From NCBI RefSeq assembly GCF_014356525.2, contig NC_052508.1, positions 40,151,113 through 40,215,112 of the forward strand: a stretch of 64,000 nt of DNA, written 5' to 3'. A model generated the notes under the pieces. The model saw only the letters and a program-made list of their open reading frames with translations, was not told where the DNA came from and did no database searches. The position numbers and the translations under genes are program-made. The stretch is from Nilaparvata lugens. Lineage: Eukaryota > Arthropoda > Insecta > Hemiptera > Delphacidae. Each line of letters starts with the position of its first letter. Within the stretch, counting starts at the first letter, position 1. Positions 39,301 through 44,654 of this stretch are shown piece by piece.

Positions 39301-41778
39301 ACCTGTATAGATTTTCCTCTTTTGTGCAAATAGAACTTGCACAATGATGTTGAAGAGTCATTTTCAGATACGATTCAGACTAAATACTTGAACGATTGTC
39401 ATTACTTCTCGATAAGCCCAAAATTTGATTTCATTATTGATACGGTACTGTATTAATCAATCACACCTAAACTTCCAGCACATGCGGAGTAAATGCATCG
39501 TTAATTTTGTGTATCAACATATCACAAAAACTATCATAATAATATTGAGAGTATTGAGAGGAGAAAAAAGTATCTTATTTGTATCACATTATTTGCTAGA
39601 AGCTCATCACAGTTTATATAACTCAAACGCTTCAACAATATTTGTCTCTGAAAACAGTCCTGAAAGTTTCTTGAAGTTAAAGTTATTATATCCACAAGAT
39701 AGCTGCATTATTGGTAAACATCTAGGATCTTAGAAAGCTGTTGTTTTTTATTTTTAATGTTTCTATGTATAAGAAATAAGAAGTTTCATCACAACCCATA
39801 AAGTAGTTTTTCGGAAATTGTGATAAGTAGTAATTTCCAGAATTCAACAATCAAGTTATTAATTACATACTGAGTCAATTAATCTACCCAGTAGATCTAT
39901 ATATTAATCAGAGAGCACTTAAATACCTTCAATTACATTGTAGTCGCTTGATTCAATTAACGGAAATCGAAATATTGAATGTCAAAGAATATTAACTTAC
40001 TGTATTGTCTCTTATGATAAATTGGAGACTATTTGAAAGAAAAATAGACGATATCTCTCCAGTCTTTGAAATGAAATTCACCTCGAAAGTGGAGATATTT
40101 CGTATTTATTTCCATTTACAATAATAACAGAATTTACTTTGCACCCAACCACAGCCCTACCACCAGTGACTGGTGGGTTTTTTTATACTCTTTGCATTTT
40201 GGTTCTGTTAACTACTAGAAGATCGATATCCAAAGGTTCTGATTGAGACTATGATTCGAAAATTGGTTTTCATGGTTGAGTATTGGAATAGATTAGAGAT
40301 ATCAAATTGAATTCTATAAAAGAAACTCAGGAACCAATTCAAGGAAAGTTGTGAGAACAGCAAATGTTATGCCAACGATACTCCCCTGTACAGGAGTCAA
40401 TTCAATCATTGGAATTACTACATTTTTGAGAATCATAGTGATTCTAGATTAATCTGTGGTTCTTCAAGGCTTGGAATGAGCTTGTAAAATATAATTATCA
40501 CACAAGAGACAATACAACATGATTTTTCATACACAACATGAAGGAGAAAGAGAAAATAGCTCACGCCTCACTCACTTCATTCAGGTGCTTAGTTTTTTGC
40601 ATAAATACAAGCGAAATTATATTGCCAAGATCATTTCGTAGCCGGAGTTGAGAATCCTTTTAAATGGGGATGAATGGCAATTTAGTTTTTTTATCTCTTT
40701 TCTAATTTGAACCATATAGATTAATTTTGAGGTCTCACAGCATTTTACAAGTCTTCTTTAGTTTTAGCATTTTGCACTTTCTCTGATATCGTATCAATCT
40801 TATTCCGGTCGCGTATTAATGGGGAGGATATTATTTTATGATTATACTTTTCCGACAGTTGCATAACTTGGCAAACAGATAATGTATTCAAGAGTTTCAA
40901 GTCTCGTTTAATCTGGTAGATTTCATAAGGACGGCAAAAAATCAAACGTCCAAAAATCTATGTGTGTAACTGACTTAACTATCACTGGCTTCACGAAGCT
41001 CAAGAAAATAGTTTTCTTATTATAATATGAAATTATCAGATTGTAGGTATGGAGGTTTGATATTAGAATTCCGGTACAGAAAGTTTTTCAGTAGTAGAAT
41101 CGCTTATTTCTCAGGAATACTTACTTCTACCAGAATCGGTGTTCATTATTCGATCAGATCAGAGCATGATCACAACAATAACATTTCTTTCTTAATTATA
41201 ATTTTATTTTGTGGCTTGACGTTGAGTGCAAATAGTTTTTAGTTACACCATATCGAGACAAAGGTGTAAGTTGGTGTACTGCACGCGCAGTAAGAAAGGA
41301 ACATTCTTGCCAAATCTCAGAATTCTATCAACGCGTTTGTTTGGCCGTAAATGCATTACATACAGACAGACGAAAGAAAATCCGAGTTATCATAGAACTC
41401 ACTGCGTTCGGCCAATTATCGTTATTCAAAAATTGCATTCTCATTAATTAATTCTTCATATCTTGTAAAATTCGTTCAATAATAAGAAATATTGCCATTC
41501 AATCTAAATTAGTGTATAAGCCAGCAGTGTATTATATTGTAACATAACATAGGCCTGCATGAATAAAGAACTCTAATCTAATCCGTAATCCCTACGCTGT
41601 ATGTTCTCTTTTCAACTGCAAATGTCTTTATTGAATTCTTCAATGTTGTTTTCCATCACGAACTGCTTATTATTAAATCTCTTTTTGCTTTTAGAAAAAA
41701 CGACTAGCAGTCAGATATTTTTACAATAAATGAATAAATCACTCACTGGACAACGAGATCTTTCGGCAGTTCCGCCAT
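5214..41778 (-). CDS. KIFBP: KIF1-binding protein homologue, seven coding exons
   Basis: KIF1-binding protein is an alpha-solenoid (TPR-like) cytoplasmic protein that binds kinesin motor domains and blocks their microtubule attachment. I recognise it by family motifs spread along the reading frame: EPFKSKYAALEIL near the N-terminus, LGILWSNRGDYEKSQNYL, LYYLAQIHATLGN, YCHNTLRRQLE, WALNAATLAQF, ARCWAKYG, KCKLHKKRIDMLE, LNPKYYL, LVRPALL, and a C-terminal VVDYCDAHEEAKQ...EMVELLP. Coding exons (high to low): 41778-41747, 29694-28858, 27738-27608, 26822-26585, 26202-25942, 25142-24992, 5345-5214. All introns are GT-AG. Exon lengths 32+837+131+238+261+151+132 sum to 1782 nt, which is 594 codons with stop and an uninterrupted frame. 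The predicted 593 aa is close to the ~620 aa of the vertebrate protein. Introns 1 and 6 are bloated by transposons. I see no damage, so the gene is probably functional. The exon 1 start is the least certain part. Confidence 0.9.
5346..6555. other. KIFBP intron 6, left part
   Basis: AT-rich intronic sequence. No element or coding region that I can support. Confidence 0.5.
6556..6690. mobile_element. Short MITE with ~40-bp inverted ends
   Basis: The left end ggcccagttgcacaaaaacc...aatcctgattaa and the right end ttaatcaggattg...cggcttttgcaaccggc are inverted repeats of one another. This 'ggccc-gttgcacaaaa-ccggttaa' end type is one I associate with a widespread insect MITE. No coding capacity. 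Confidence 0.7.
6725..7166 (-). repeat. Dispersed repeat family R3, copy 1
   Basis: 6760-6935 (cgacgtcccaaaccataagcac ... ctaggcgcccaga) is the inverted match of 47808-47965, and 7088-7165 (gacagctgatttatgatgaat ... gaaggaggctccttttt) matches 49330-49405 directly. The R1 foldback at 7167 interrupts it: the sequence after 'ggctccttttt' in the other copy (cctttt-tattatccttgaaatgc) resumes only near 8228. Confidence 0.6.
7278..7376. repeat. (GT)n microsatellite
   Basis: About 100 bp of nearly pure GT with two interruptions (ggtg, gttg), inside the left arm of the foldback element. Confidence 0.98.
7857..7924. repeat. (CA)n microsatellite
   Basis: About 68 bp of CA with one 'cacc' interruption. 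It mirrors the GT tract in the opposite arm. Confidence 0.98.
8228..8450. repeat. Dispersed repeat family R3, 3' part
   Basis: The blocks 'tattatccttgaaatgcaaa', 'aaacgtcgacg-gcaattt', 'aaaggaacatac-tgtcaaatt', 'catgaaaatctattaccg', 'cgtaaatgcgcaa', serial 'aaacattt' units and 'gaatgccaaacc' recur at 49415-49580. A weaker copy is at 41280-41420. Confidence 0.75.
8451..8812. other. Intronic stretch
   Basis: I see no gene or structured repeat. Confidence 0.4.
8813..9236. repeat. Repeat-like sequence with mariner-type end
   Basis: It begins with tacagggtggcccaaaaacc, which looks like a Tc1/mariner-type terminus. It then has the low-complexity style of transposon leader DNA and stops where the inverted-repeat element begins at 9237. 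I do not see the partner terminus beyond 12710. Confidence 0.35.
9237..10028 (+). repeat. Left terminal inverted repeat, with subterminal repeats
   Basis: It contains about four decaying tandem units beginning near 9424, 9565, 9705 and 9797. Each opens 'aaaactagatcca', then 'gaataactaagaaacc', 'caagaataactttttccag' and 'ccatttgtcaagattgaaca'. Near 9951-9964 a C-run faces a G-run (a small GC hairpin). The opposite arm mirrors all of these. Confidence 0.85.
10053..11260 (+). pseudogene. Double jelly-roll (capsid-like) protein gene with one frameshift
   Basis: The ATG at 10053 opens 88 codons. A single-base-type frameshift near 10295-10305 separates it from the main frame, which is open upstream of its own ATG at 10349 and runs to a TAA at 11260. 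Together they would be about 400 residues, the usual size of an invertebrate gene family annotated from memory as 'double jelly-roll-like domain' (capsid-type fold). Family-like features are LPSRSFLIIEGKIKV, then GGVEVDRTHNVGLTTTMKNY, ENAGW, and the C-terminal YCLILYDHEFEYTPLSG. No signal peptide or membrane segment. The likely role is structural or capsid-like, inferred from family resemblance only. The frameshift would truncate the protein unless it is a sequencing error. The gene is AT-rich, like its element. Confidence 0.65.
11343..11548 (-). pseudogene. Possible 3' part of the convergent ORF, other frame
   Basis: An open minus-strand segment after a TAG near 11549, ending in TGA at 11345-11343, includes ALYHHSQYFALKEADKLNNN and ENGWRSRQEQFYKLMG. 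Amino-acid use is similar to the upstream 79-residue frame. It could be the displaced C-terminal half of one gene, or a separate small gene. Confidence 0.35.
11632..11871 (-). CDS. Unrecognised ORF convergent with the capsid-like gene
   Basis: The ATG at 11871 lies 24 bp inside the right arm, the mirror image of the other gene's start. It encodes 79 residues beginning MRVDKFGRYLYDKDNN, rich in N, I and K, with no recognised domain. Downstream on the same strand another open segment (about 11548-11343, ...LIWIALYHHSQYFALKEADK...) lies in a different frame. Between them a 'gagtacacccag' unit is repeated three times, so the original gene may be longer and broken. Function unknown. Symmetry of position is the main reason to believe it is real. 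Confidence 0.45.
   Translation of the reverse strand: MRVDKFGRYLYDKDNNSDINVDIKNLIQNFFHFLQCIPLAIPNINLNNEKEWKYMTDPNLIQQFSLSSGISFKEWYEKM
11896..12710 (-). repeat. Right terminal inverted repeat
   Basis: Inverse of the left arm, with a few small indels (for example an extra 'ggggtgtcaatgg' near 12398) and the same C-run/G-run hairpin near 11958-11979. The open reading frame at its outer end extends beyond the element. Confidence 0.85.
12711..12936 (-). CDS. Unrecognised ORF fragment next to the TIR element
   Basis: A minus-strand frame starting MSIHFKQKTLNFRHAQNFF and including VVFWSPRNFKKLGEHLHG and YCAKYQCED runs up to the element edge. There a GTAAGT donor-like hexamer (12705-12700) is formed by the repeat arm itself. 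It has the texture of coding sequence (basic, aromatic, no low complexity) but I do not recognise it. It may be a transposon gene remnant cut by the element. Confidence 0.3.
12955..13180. repeat. Dispersed repeat family R2, copy 2
   Basis: 'cgaacataatcattaatta...attatgtatcgg...cagacaccaatag' followed by the 'ccccatgattctgggagaagttatattc' block matches 48705-48915 in order, and partly 3530-3660. Confidence 0.7.
13181..13908. other. Intronic stretch with repeated short motifs
   Basis: 'tgctatccataa-acgtgcaaaa-gtgttgacc-agggta' occurs twice (13620-13660 and 13690-13736), each preceded by 'tttttcaagaaatcgattt'. It is a local duplication of about 70 bp. No gene. Confidence 0.55.
13909..13982. repeat. 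28-bp inverted repeat hairpin
   Basis: 13909-13936 (ccatacacgtttcgatcgg...) and 13955-13982 (...ccgatcgaaacgtgtatgg) pair with two mismatches over an 18-bp loop. It directly abuts the next MITE. Confidence 0.85.
13992..14159. mobile_element. 168-bp PIF/Harbinger-like MITE
   Basis: Terminal inverted repeats ggccggttacagagctcgaccg... / ...cggtcgagctctgtaaccggcc, flanked by TTA on the left and TAA on the right, consistent with the 3-bp TWA targets of PIF/Harbinger. The same ends and body recur at 49600-51173 next to a Harbinger-type transposase fragment, so this is probably its non-autonomous derivative. Confidence 0.75.
14478..14605. mobile_element. Perfect 43-bp inverted repeat foldback with CRE-like core
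   Basis: 14478-14520 and 14563-14605 are exact reverse complements (43/43) around a 42-bp spacer. Each arm ends inward in gtgacgtcag, which contains the palindromic CREB/ATF site TGACGTCA. Weaker pairing continues outward (tagtatta / ggtagtatt). No coding capacity. Perfect arms in such AT-rich neutral DNA imply a young insertion or selection on the arms. Confidence 0.85.
14606..15216. other. Intronic stretch
   Basis: No gene or repeat that I can support. Confidence 0.4.
15448..16520 (+). pseudogene. LINE ORF1: coiled coil plus SGNH esterase, frameshifted
   Basis: Frame 1 (15448-15690) is helical and ends at an A-run (8 A) frameshift. Coiled-coil character resumes at about 15718 (EEIAEDEIKILKSGIEML...). 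The linker is rich in P, S and R. SGNH block I is YADSQGRDV near 16090-16115. Another frame change lies near 16160. Block III is FLAGTNDITHHE near 16232, then FSVPHRHDH near 16345, and a block V-like FHTANGLHLKRLRK near 16484-16524. The protein would bind element RNA and may hydrolyse esters. At least three frame breaks make it dead. Confidence 0.75.
16701..17270 (+). pseudogene. LINE ORF2 endonuclease remnant
   Basis: The start INICSIKYKINRKEQIL..LLCINDHWL corresponds to the N/E motifs of APE-type endonucleases (the usual E appears as D in NDHW). SLYRPPDSDLQDFITRLEEV then continues in another frame, then ITGDFNINILDE (the GDFN motif) and FMDVMRSFSLYNVHR. Several frameshifts. No RT motifs follow. 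Confidence 0.7.
17271..18255. other. Intronic stretch
   Basis: Possibly further decayed LINE sequence to about 17690 (tttactcaaatgaagag...), then plain AT-rich DNA. Nothing supportable. Confidence 0.35.
18256..18345. repeat. (TG)n microsatellite
   Basis: About 90 bp of TG repeats with one 'tttg' interruption. The cysteine/valine open frames across it are artefacts. Confidence 0.98.
18718..19530 (-). pseudogene. Pao RT tail and RNase H region
   Basis: In the same frame after the stop: VDDIVSGASSLCEAKLL, LGFRWNPASDAFTY, PLGLLSRVIFSFKYFL, then RNase H-like FADASEKGYSAVCYI, PRLELCGALLLSKLY and CSDAKLVLNWLK. It breaks off at the window of similarity near 18718 (YISND), before the integrase zinc finger. 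Confidence 0.85.
19531..20544 (-). pseudogene. Pao reverse transcriptase, stop codon at YVDD
   Basis: The segment starts SLNPEVFEHFSNL..LLLGADSF (protease-RT junction). RT features are YVIPHHCVQKEDSSTTKLRV, VVFNASAP, LNESLHVGPKLQHDL, ITSDIKMMYRQISI (motif A with the first catalytic D), FELNTVTYGMTSSSFLAQRTL (motif B). The frame is stopped by TAA at 19533-19531. Directly after it the same frame reads VDDIVSGAS, so the stop replaces the Y of the catalytic YVDD box. Confidence 0.88.
20532..20988 (-). pseudogene. Pao protease region, ends in a frameshift
   Basis: The zinc-knuckle tail CKTCFSSKHHTLLH is followed by a Ser-rich linker, then ARAIIDLGSQITAVT, the aspartic protease active site with D-L-G-S where D-S-G-S is usual. 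The frame ends at 20532 after CNHPWSH. The homologous reading continues in the next frame from about 20544. Confidence 0.8.
20989..21829. other. Intronic stretch
   Basis: AT-rich, no gene or repeat seen. The small palindrome near 21795-21862 (ctccctgaggga...tcctgagggag; cccgaggc...gcctcggg) is the start of the next repeat copy. Confidence 0.45.
21830..22740 (-). repeat. Repeat family R4, copy B (interrupted)
   Basis: 21880-22015 (tttttcctccacctacatttctataaaaactgc...) and 22575-22740 (tcaccgccgacagcgctatg...cattcataataccagcc inverse) together are the reverse complement of 24290-24600. They are split by the 559-bp insertion at 22016-22574. A fragment 'attttcctccacctactgtc' follows at 22740-22762. 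Confidence 0.8.
22016..22574. mobile_element. 559-bp hAT-type non-autonomous element with 8-bp TSD
   Basis: Inverted ends catggtctataaaatacagg... and ...cctgcatttatagaccttg (about 28 bp, both with gtcatgacac on the inner side). Flanks tcactgcc (22008-22015) and tcaccgcc (22575-22582) are an 8-bp duplication with one mismatch. The other copy of the host repeat (near 24445, inverted) shows the uninterrupted site. 8-bp TSD and CA-GGTC-type ends point to hAT. Confidence 0.82.
22741..23319. repeat. Mixed repeat fragments
   Basis: 23067-23165 (aatctggtctggtacactcacacaactttccttgc ... ttttcaaagtacttttt) matches the inverted block at 8060-8240 and the start of the window near 380. 22760-22870 is unclassified. 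A ctacctacctac run lies at 23282-23297. Confidence 0.5.
23320..24282 (+). repeat. Repeat family R1, copy 3, with ~166-bp tandem units
   Basis: The unit 'ccgccatttttctc-agaatattacggagctc-tg-aattttcccagaaatgagactcatgccagttgatag...cgttttcgagaaaa-cgtgaaa-acatg' recurs with 'cgccattttt' at 23481, 23647, 23813 and 23980, spacings of 166, 166 and 167 bp. After the last unit comes the normal R1 3' part and the terminal ggcaaggaaagta. Open frames at 23271-23730 are repeat shadows. Confidence 0.88.
24290..24600 (+). repeat. Repeat family R4, copy A (uninterrupted)
   Basis: Reverse-complement match to 21880-22740 minus the 559-bp insertion. Key blocks: tattccatgttattcaaaa, accagccaacgaatatt, gccgacaatagtgcatagcg, ctgtcggcgg, tgcagtttttataaaaatg, taggtggaggaaaa. 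Confidence 0.8.
24645..24895 (+). pseudogene. Mariner/Tc1-like transposase C-terminus remnant
   Basis: The plus-strand frame ELKERIREEIQALPIAVCQN, a stop, then NFKNTLHQCIAAFGRHLTDIIFF is the typical C-terminal tail of IS630/Tc1/mariner transposases (L-ERI-E-...NF--RL--CI---G-HL-DIIF). A terminus ccccaccctg then TA ends it at 24895. The 5' part is absent. It lies in KIFBP intron 6 just downstream of exon 6. Confidence 0.7.
24992..25142 (-). CDS. KIFBP: KIFBP coding exon 6
   Basis: Acceptor ttctcaacag, donor GTAAAC. It reads TKKPPAEFGSDLVRPALL, SYFYLGHLHSKLV, ending in YEYYK at phase 0. A mariner-like remnant (end at 24895) sits about 100 bp into the following intron. Confidence 0.88.
25143..25941. 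other. KIFBP intron 5
   Basis: AT-rich, no element recognised. Confidence 0.7.
25942..26202 (-). CDS. KIFBP: KIFBP coding exon 5
   Basis: Acceptor ttgttttcag, donor GTGAGT. It carries KCKLHKKRIDMLEAVIKEL and NPKYYL, the most diagnostic KIFBP motif, then IKKIHHLISKAIEAYNGFLD. It ends with two bases of a lysine codon completed by exon 6. Confidence 0.92.
26585..26822 (-). CDS. KIFBP: KIFBP coding exon 4
   Basis: Acceptor tttttccag, donor GTTAGT. It reads from FLELQF to DDDNAR and includes AKKVFHNSLSWLNKAQEFY and SIIQDMSELYKHLALFDDD. These correspond to the family's A-EFF...D-S-L-K-LAFFE segment. The phase joins exons 3 and 5 exactly. Confidence 0.88.
26823..27607. other. KIFBP intron 3
   Basis: AT-rich, no element recognised. 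Confidence 0.7.
27608..27738 (-). CDS. KIFBP: KIFBP coding exon 3
   Basis: It is bounded by acceptor tttgcag and donor GTAAAT. It reads LEQYNHRSADVARCWAKYGIV and onward in the phase left by exon 2. ARCWAKYG matches the conserved ARCW-KY segment of the family. Confidence 0.88.
27739..28857. other. KIFBP intron 2
   Basis: Contains an unusual plus-strand open frame (28278-28601) with no recognisable domain, and C-rich tracts near 28476-28490 and 28577-28586. Probably a decayed repeat. Confidence 0.6.
28858..29694 (-). CDS. KIFBP: KIFBP coding exon 2 (largest)
   Basis: The acceptor is ttgatttcag just above 29694 and the donor is GTGAGT at 28857-28852. The reading frame is open throughout (279 codons). 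It carries the N-terminal TPR-like solenoid: EPFKSKYAALEIL, NQLGILWSNRGDYEKSQNYL, LYYLAQIHATLGN, YCHNTLRRQLE and WALNAATLAQF. The internal methionines near 29561 are not the start, because the frame stays open and homologous upstream to the acceptor. Confidence 0.92.
29868..30225 (+). pseudogene. LINE reverse-transcriptase thumb fragment
   Basis: The plus-strand reading VKILGFVLDSKHRWASPIQQ, VTNRLSRIIWFLK, RRHVTEAYLVMVY, then in another frame HWHITYGLLMWGHSAKVVDI, LKLQKRAARIIT, CKPIFVRLGILTV is the conserved post-YADD region of jockey/CR1-type reverse transcriptases. At least one frameshift (near 30015-30030) and one short insertion. It lies antisense in KIFBP intron 1, about 170 bp beyond the exon 2 acceptor. 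Confidence 0.85.
30226..32165. other. KIFBP intron 1 stretch
   Basis: AT-rich. No coding sequence or structured repeat that I can support. Confidence 0.5.
32173..32777. mobile_element. 605-bp TIR element carrying a captured LINE tail
   Basis: Ends catagagaaacaatagc... / ...gctattttttctctatg. The ~90-bp arms share 'atcccatggtatagggcgtttatgtcgcaa'. A perfect 7-bp duplication gtacaag flanks it (32166-32172 and 32778-32784). Its centre (32401-32602, minus) encodes the C-terminal tail of a non-LTR RT. I cannot assign the superfamily: a 7-bp TSD is unusual, and an 8-bp TSD with one lost base is possible. Confidence 0.8.
32401..32602 (-). pseudogene. Captured C-terminal tail of a non-LTR reverse transcriptase
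   Basis: Minus frame: DLPYQRLSRTRTGLAHMSIS, FYNRLPLLARDLPAVRFRGA, LRSLLTDHPLYSLRDF. This is the typical end of jockey/CR1-type ORF2 (lyc-NRLP--vR-LP---F---L---L---p-YS--eF). The N-terminal ORF2 is absent from this element. Confidence 0.75.
32808..32965. repeat. Short repeat with AGCTCTG/AGCTACA units
   Basis: Repeated 'agctaca' and 'agctctg' words. The segment agctacgtttacactatgtagc is the inverted counterpart of 48215-48240 (ctacatagtgtagacctagctt), so a dispersed element has copies at both places. Confidence 0.5.
33307..35891 (-). pseudogene. LINE ORF2: APE endonuclease and reverse transcriptase
   Basis: Endonuclease (35891-34935): IYHQNIQYLRNKIDRLEV, VIFTEHGLK (catalytic E), LGIYRSPNGDWQKF, VIVVGDFNTDF, DNILT, SSDLSDHNYQ (SDH). 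Frame breaks occur near 34930, 34860-34900 and 34440-34320. RT (34305-33307): YRPISILNVISKIFERVV, AIFLDLSKAFDCVNHRIL (motif A), GVPQGSILGPLLFLLYVNQL (motif B), LLFADDTSLIF (catalytic FADD), LGILLDRKLTWHPYI. It ends at RVFKI, without thumb or tail. Confidence 0.9.
35896..36974 (-). pseudogene. LINE ORF1: coiled coil and SGNH esterase
   Basis: It begins MSSSKTPKVNNRNVNIARVL, basic, then a coiled coil (LAEKVAQLQSSHTNLKNQLE..EEERLGMVEEIKSLELIIKL). After frame breaks near 36600-36500 an SGNH domain follows: VLLLTSSHGRDCSDLLDKRL (block I, serine), DYLIVLGGSNNINE (block III), ISTIPNRFD, then block V-like NHGLHLNRSGKVIF near the end. At least two frameshifts. Confidence 0.82.
36991..37734. repeat. 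AT-rich imperfect repeats near the LINE 5' end
   Basis: 37120-37310 has serial 'caatattg', 'aatgata' and 'gtaaatattg' words similar in style to the minisatellite at 46.8-47.8 kb. It could be LINE 5' leader or independent. Confidence 0.4.
37735..37765. repeat. GA microsatellite
   Basis: 'agagagagaaagagagagagagagagtga' tract. Confidence 0.95.
37894..38040. repeat. GA/GTGA-rich low-complexity tract
   Basis: Mixed (ga)n, (gtga)n and (gagtgagt)n units over about 145 bp. The serine/leucine-rich minus-strand open frames here are artefacts. Confidence 0.9.
39005..39180 (+). repeat. Dispersed repeat family R5, copy 1
   Basis: 'gacaggaaattcacgaatgacgta-tcatcac--c-gaactact-agctgatt-actt-a' followed by 'ttctcaatt-accgaggatg-tt-t-ggcct' recurs at 63455-63600 in the same orientation. 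Confidence 0.75.
41280..41440 (+). repeat. R3-like 3' fragment
   Basis: 'gaaaggaacattcttgccaaat...tatcaacgcgtttg...ggccgtaaatgcattac...actcactgcgttcggcc' matches the layout of 8290-8450 and 49470-49580. Confidence 0.55.
41747..41778 (-). CDS. KIFBP: KIFBP coding exon 1 (start codon)
   Basis: The ATG is in good context (gaagATGg) and opens MAELPKDLVV, then a GTGAGT donor at 41746-41741. It ends with two bases of a codon, exactly the phase needed by exon 2. That phase fit and the MA... start support it. It lies at the edge of a relatively CpG-richer stretch that may hold the promoter (41779 onward). Confidence 0.7.
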
Positions 41779-42130
41779 CTTCTTGGTTGTCTTCTATTGC
41801 TATACTTTTTAGTACCGTACGGTATATTGTTTGAGTCTCTCCCCCTCCTACAAGCTCCTACTTTTGTAATAGTATGTAGGCCTAACTTTCACCATTGTCC
41901 ACGGCCGTGCTCTCTCTCTCGAAACTCACTCCTTCCTTGTCGAAGTATTTTCGCGCCTTTTTGAGTTGTGTTTGCCTTTTCGCTAGTTATTGGACTTGAT
42001 CTTCTTGTCTAATGCAGTCGCAAGGGTTAGTTTCAGTTCATCACGTATTGAATACAGAGTACATTTCCTGTTTCCAGTGTTTTATCCAGGCATTTATTTG
42101 TTTTGAAGTCACGTGATCTTGTATCATCAT
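41779..42130. promoter_or_regulatory. Likely KIFBP promoter region
   Basis: It lies immediately upstream (minus strand) of the KIFBP ATG and has more CpG than its surroundings, with a palindrome taccgtacggta at 41812-41823. The assignment rests on position only: I see no TATA box or initiator that I can defend. Confidence 0.35.
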
Positions 42131-42375
42131 TGTAAGTACACAATAATATTACTAAATTTATGGAAGTTTGAATCAGTTAGACTGATAAAAGTATAATTAG
42201 GCCTATAGGGTAGCTTGGAGAAAATAATATACATTATTATATTATAGATGTAGCTTGTGTTTTATCTTTTCTCTATAAGGGTGGGTTTAGTTGATTTATT
42301 TTGGTTGACCAGTTGAATTCTACCTATCCTGAATACACATTATAGTTATAGTAGGCTGTATAATATATGAGCTAC

Positions 42376-42562
42376 AGCTTGAACCTCCTTATTTTCCCCC
42401 AGTCATACAATAGCCCACAAATTTGGGTTGGGTTATTATAATTATTTATAATTATAAATTATTTATAACCCAACCCAAATTTGTGGGCTAAATTATAATT
42501 TATAACCCAACCCAAATTTGTGGGCTATTTTATGACTGGGGGATAATAAGGAGGTTCAAGCT
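42376..42562. repeat. Palindromic foldback with duplicated arm
   Basis: The left arm agcttgaacctccttatt...gcccacaaatttgggttggg is the inverse of the right arm ending ...aataaggaggttcaagct. The inner 'ataacccaacccaaatttgtgggct' block is present twice (42465-42490 and 42498-42524). Confidence 0.85.
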
Positions 42563-44654
42563 AAAAATAAATAATTAGACACTAAATTATTTAGTCTCTT
42601 ATTTCCATCGGTATAAGAGTATCAGAGCCTATAATTTTTTTCAAATGTTCAGCGTTTCAAAATCTTTTCAAATCACTAACTTTAAAATTATTTTTTCCGA
42701 ATTCAATCCTGAATCCAAACACCTAGTTCAATAATTTTTTTTTGCCGTACCTATAAATTCCACTAAATGGAACCGAACTTAGCACTTAGAACAAAAATGA
42801 TTCACATACCGTACATAATCTGTTATTTAATAGAGTTTTTTTTGGAAATTGCAAAAAAATCAAAGGTTACATTATGAATTCATTAGACATACTTGATCCC
42901 TTTGAGAATACTTTAATTTTATTCTTCAACTAAAGTATTTTTTTCATTGTTCAAAGGAGACGTATGTCGCGTCATGCGCCGATAAAGCTTCGGAAGGGCG
43001 CACAATCACAAGTATCATGGGGAAGCTGGTGACCCTTCCTTACCATCCAAAGCAAGGACGACCATAAGAGAGAGAAAAACCTTTCAAGGACCTTCTGATA
43101 ACTGAAGTTATGATTGGTAAGATTTCAGCTAATTTCTCTTTTGAAGTTCACTGTGTAGCTTGCTTTATATTTTTTAAACAACTCTAATTTTGCAATATCA
43201 ATATCAGTCAGACAAAATCCCACTTGAATAGAAAATTCTACTTCACTGTATGACTCAAAAACTTTATTTCGCCATTAAACATGACATCCACAAACACCGT
43301 GGTTGAGTGGACATTACTGTCCAAACTTCGCCATGTCATTAAAATGAAGAAGTGATTCTATTCTATTTAATAAAAAAAGAAGTCATTCCATCCTGGATCT
43401 GCAATATTGGATCTCTAAGTTGATTTTTTTCAATTTGGGAGGTGGTCATTATAATACTGATCATTAATTAGTATTGGAAATAGCAATTGATTTGTAGTAA
43501 GCTACAAGTCTGTGATTAACACTCCACATAGCTTTGAAACAGTTTGTCCTATTGATTCAAGGTTCTCACCATTCACTTCATATTGAAATTCCGTATTGGA
43601 ATAGAATAGAATCGTTACCTTCATTTCAACCTCCGAGGGCGGGGCCTACTTGCTTTGCGGTAGCAAGTTAAGTGATAGGCCTATCATGCATAACAAGACC
43701 AGCTTTCAATTTCCAATAAAGAAATACTATATGGAAAACTAGAGATAAATGACTTTTATCCAAATATATTTCATTCTATTTCGAGTTTCTAGAATATCAA
43801 GGTGATAGGCCTACTAATTGTAGGACACCGTTAATTCTACATAATAAAAAGCATGATTCCATTACTGAATAATGAATATTTTTTGGAAATTCATTAATAT
43901 TACAATTTTCTTATAACATGCTCAGAAGATTCACTTTTTCCTCTCAAATTATTTCACCCAGACTTCTTATCGGTTTTTCTAAACACTTTCCTGTTCATGT
44001 TTTACTACAATCTGCCTATTACATGATAAACCATGATTTATAAAATATTCTTCCTCCTCATCTTATCTTTCCAGCCGATCCCACCTAGAAAAAGTAGTTT
44101 GTTCATATATTGTTTGTCCTTTATACTTTTCTTTCGCATTGTAATGAGTAATGTGTGATATGATTAGTGTTCTCATAAATTTTATTGTTACAGAAGCTGC
44201 TACAAACCGGTGCTGGCCGAAGGCAGAATTGAAGCAGGTCTAGTTGAAAGCGGCTTCGTGGCTTGCACAAGCCCAATCCAAGTTGGACAAAATGTAAGCA
44301 TTAATCTTACAATTCAATTTTTCTTGAAAAACAGCATTGGAATCATGTATAACACGACCATCTTCCCATTCGAAAAAAAGAGCTTGGATTCAATATCACT
44401 GAGCCAAGATAGCAGACCAAATTTTTAATGTCATGATTGAGTATAGGAACTTTTATATTAGCACGATCCCCTACGTCCGACCATCAAATCACCTCTATGA
44501 AAAGTATCAAGCCGTTTTCAAACTTTTTACTCACTCTGTATTTTAGCTGTTTCCTGAATAAGCATCTTTCACCCAATGTTATTAAAAAGAAGGTTGTTCC
44601 ATAACTGCCTGATATTGGGACGAAATGAAAATCGGGTAGGTAGAGTAAACTTTT
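42563..44654. other. Unassigned stretch with possible exon-like segments
   Basis: A GC-richer block at 42957-43080 follows a 'ttgttcaaag' acceptor-like site and is open for about 40 codons (ETYVASCADKASEG...), ending in TAA. A second at 44195-44293 sits between 'ttgttacag' and GTAAGC. I recognise neither protein and cannot link them into a gene. 44507-44541 resembles the terminus of the 61.9-kb element (agccgtttt...ctttttactcactctgta). Confidence 0.3.

Larger units (their letters stand above)
38041..41746. other. KIFBP intron 1, 5' part
   Basis: Mostly plain AT-rich intron. It contains an R5 repeat at 39005-39180 (shared with 63450-63600) and an R3-like 3' fragment at 41280-41440. No gene. 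Confidence 0.55.
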
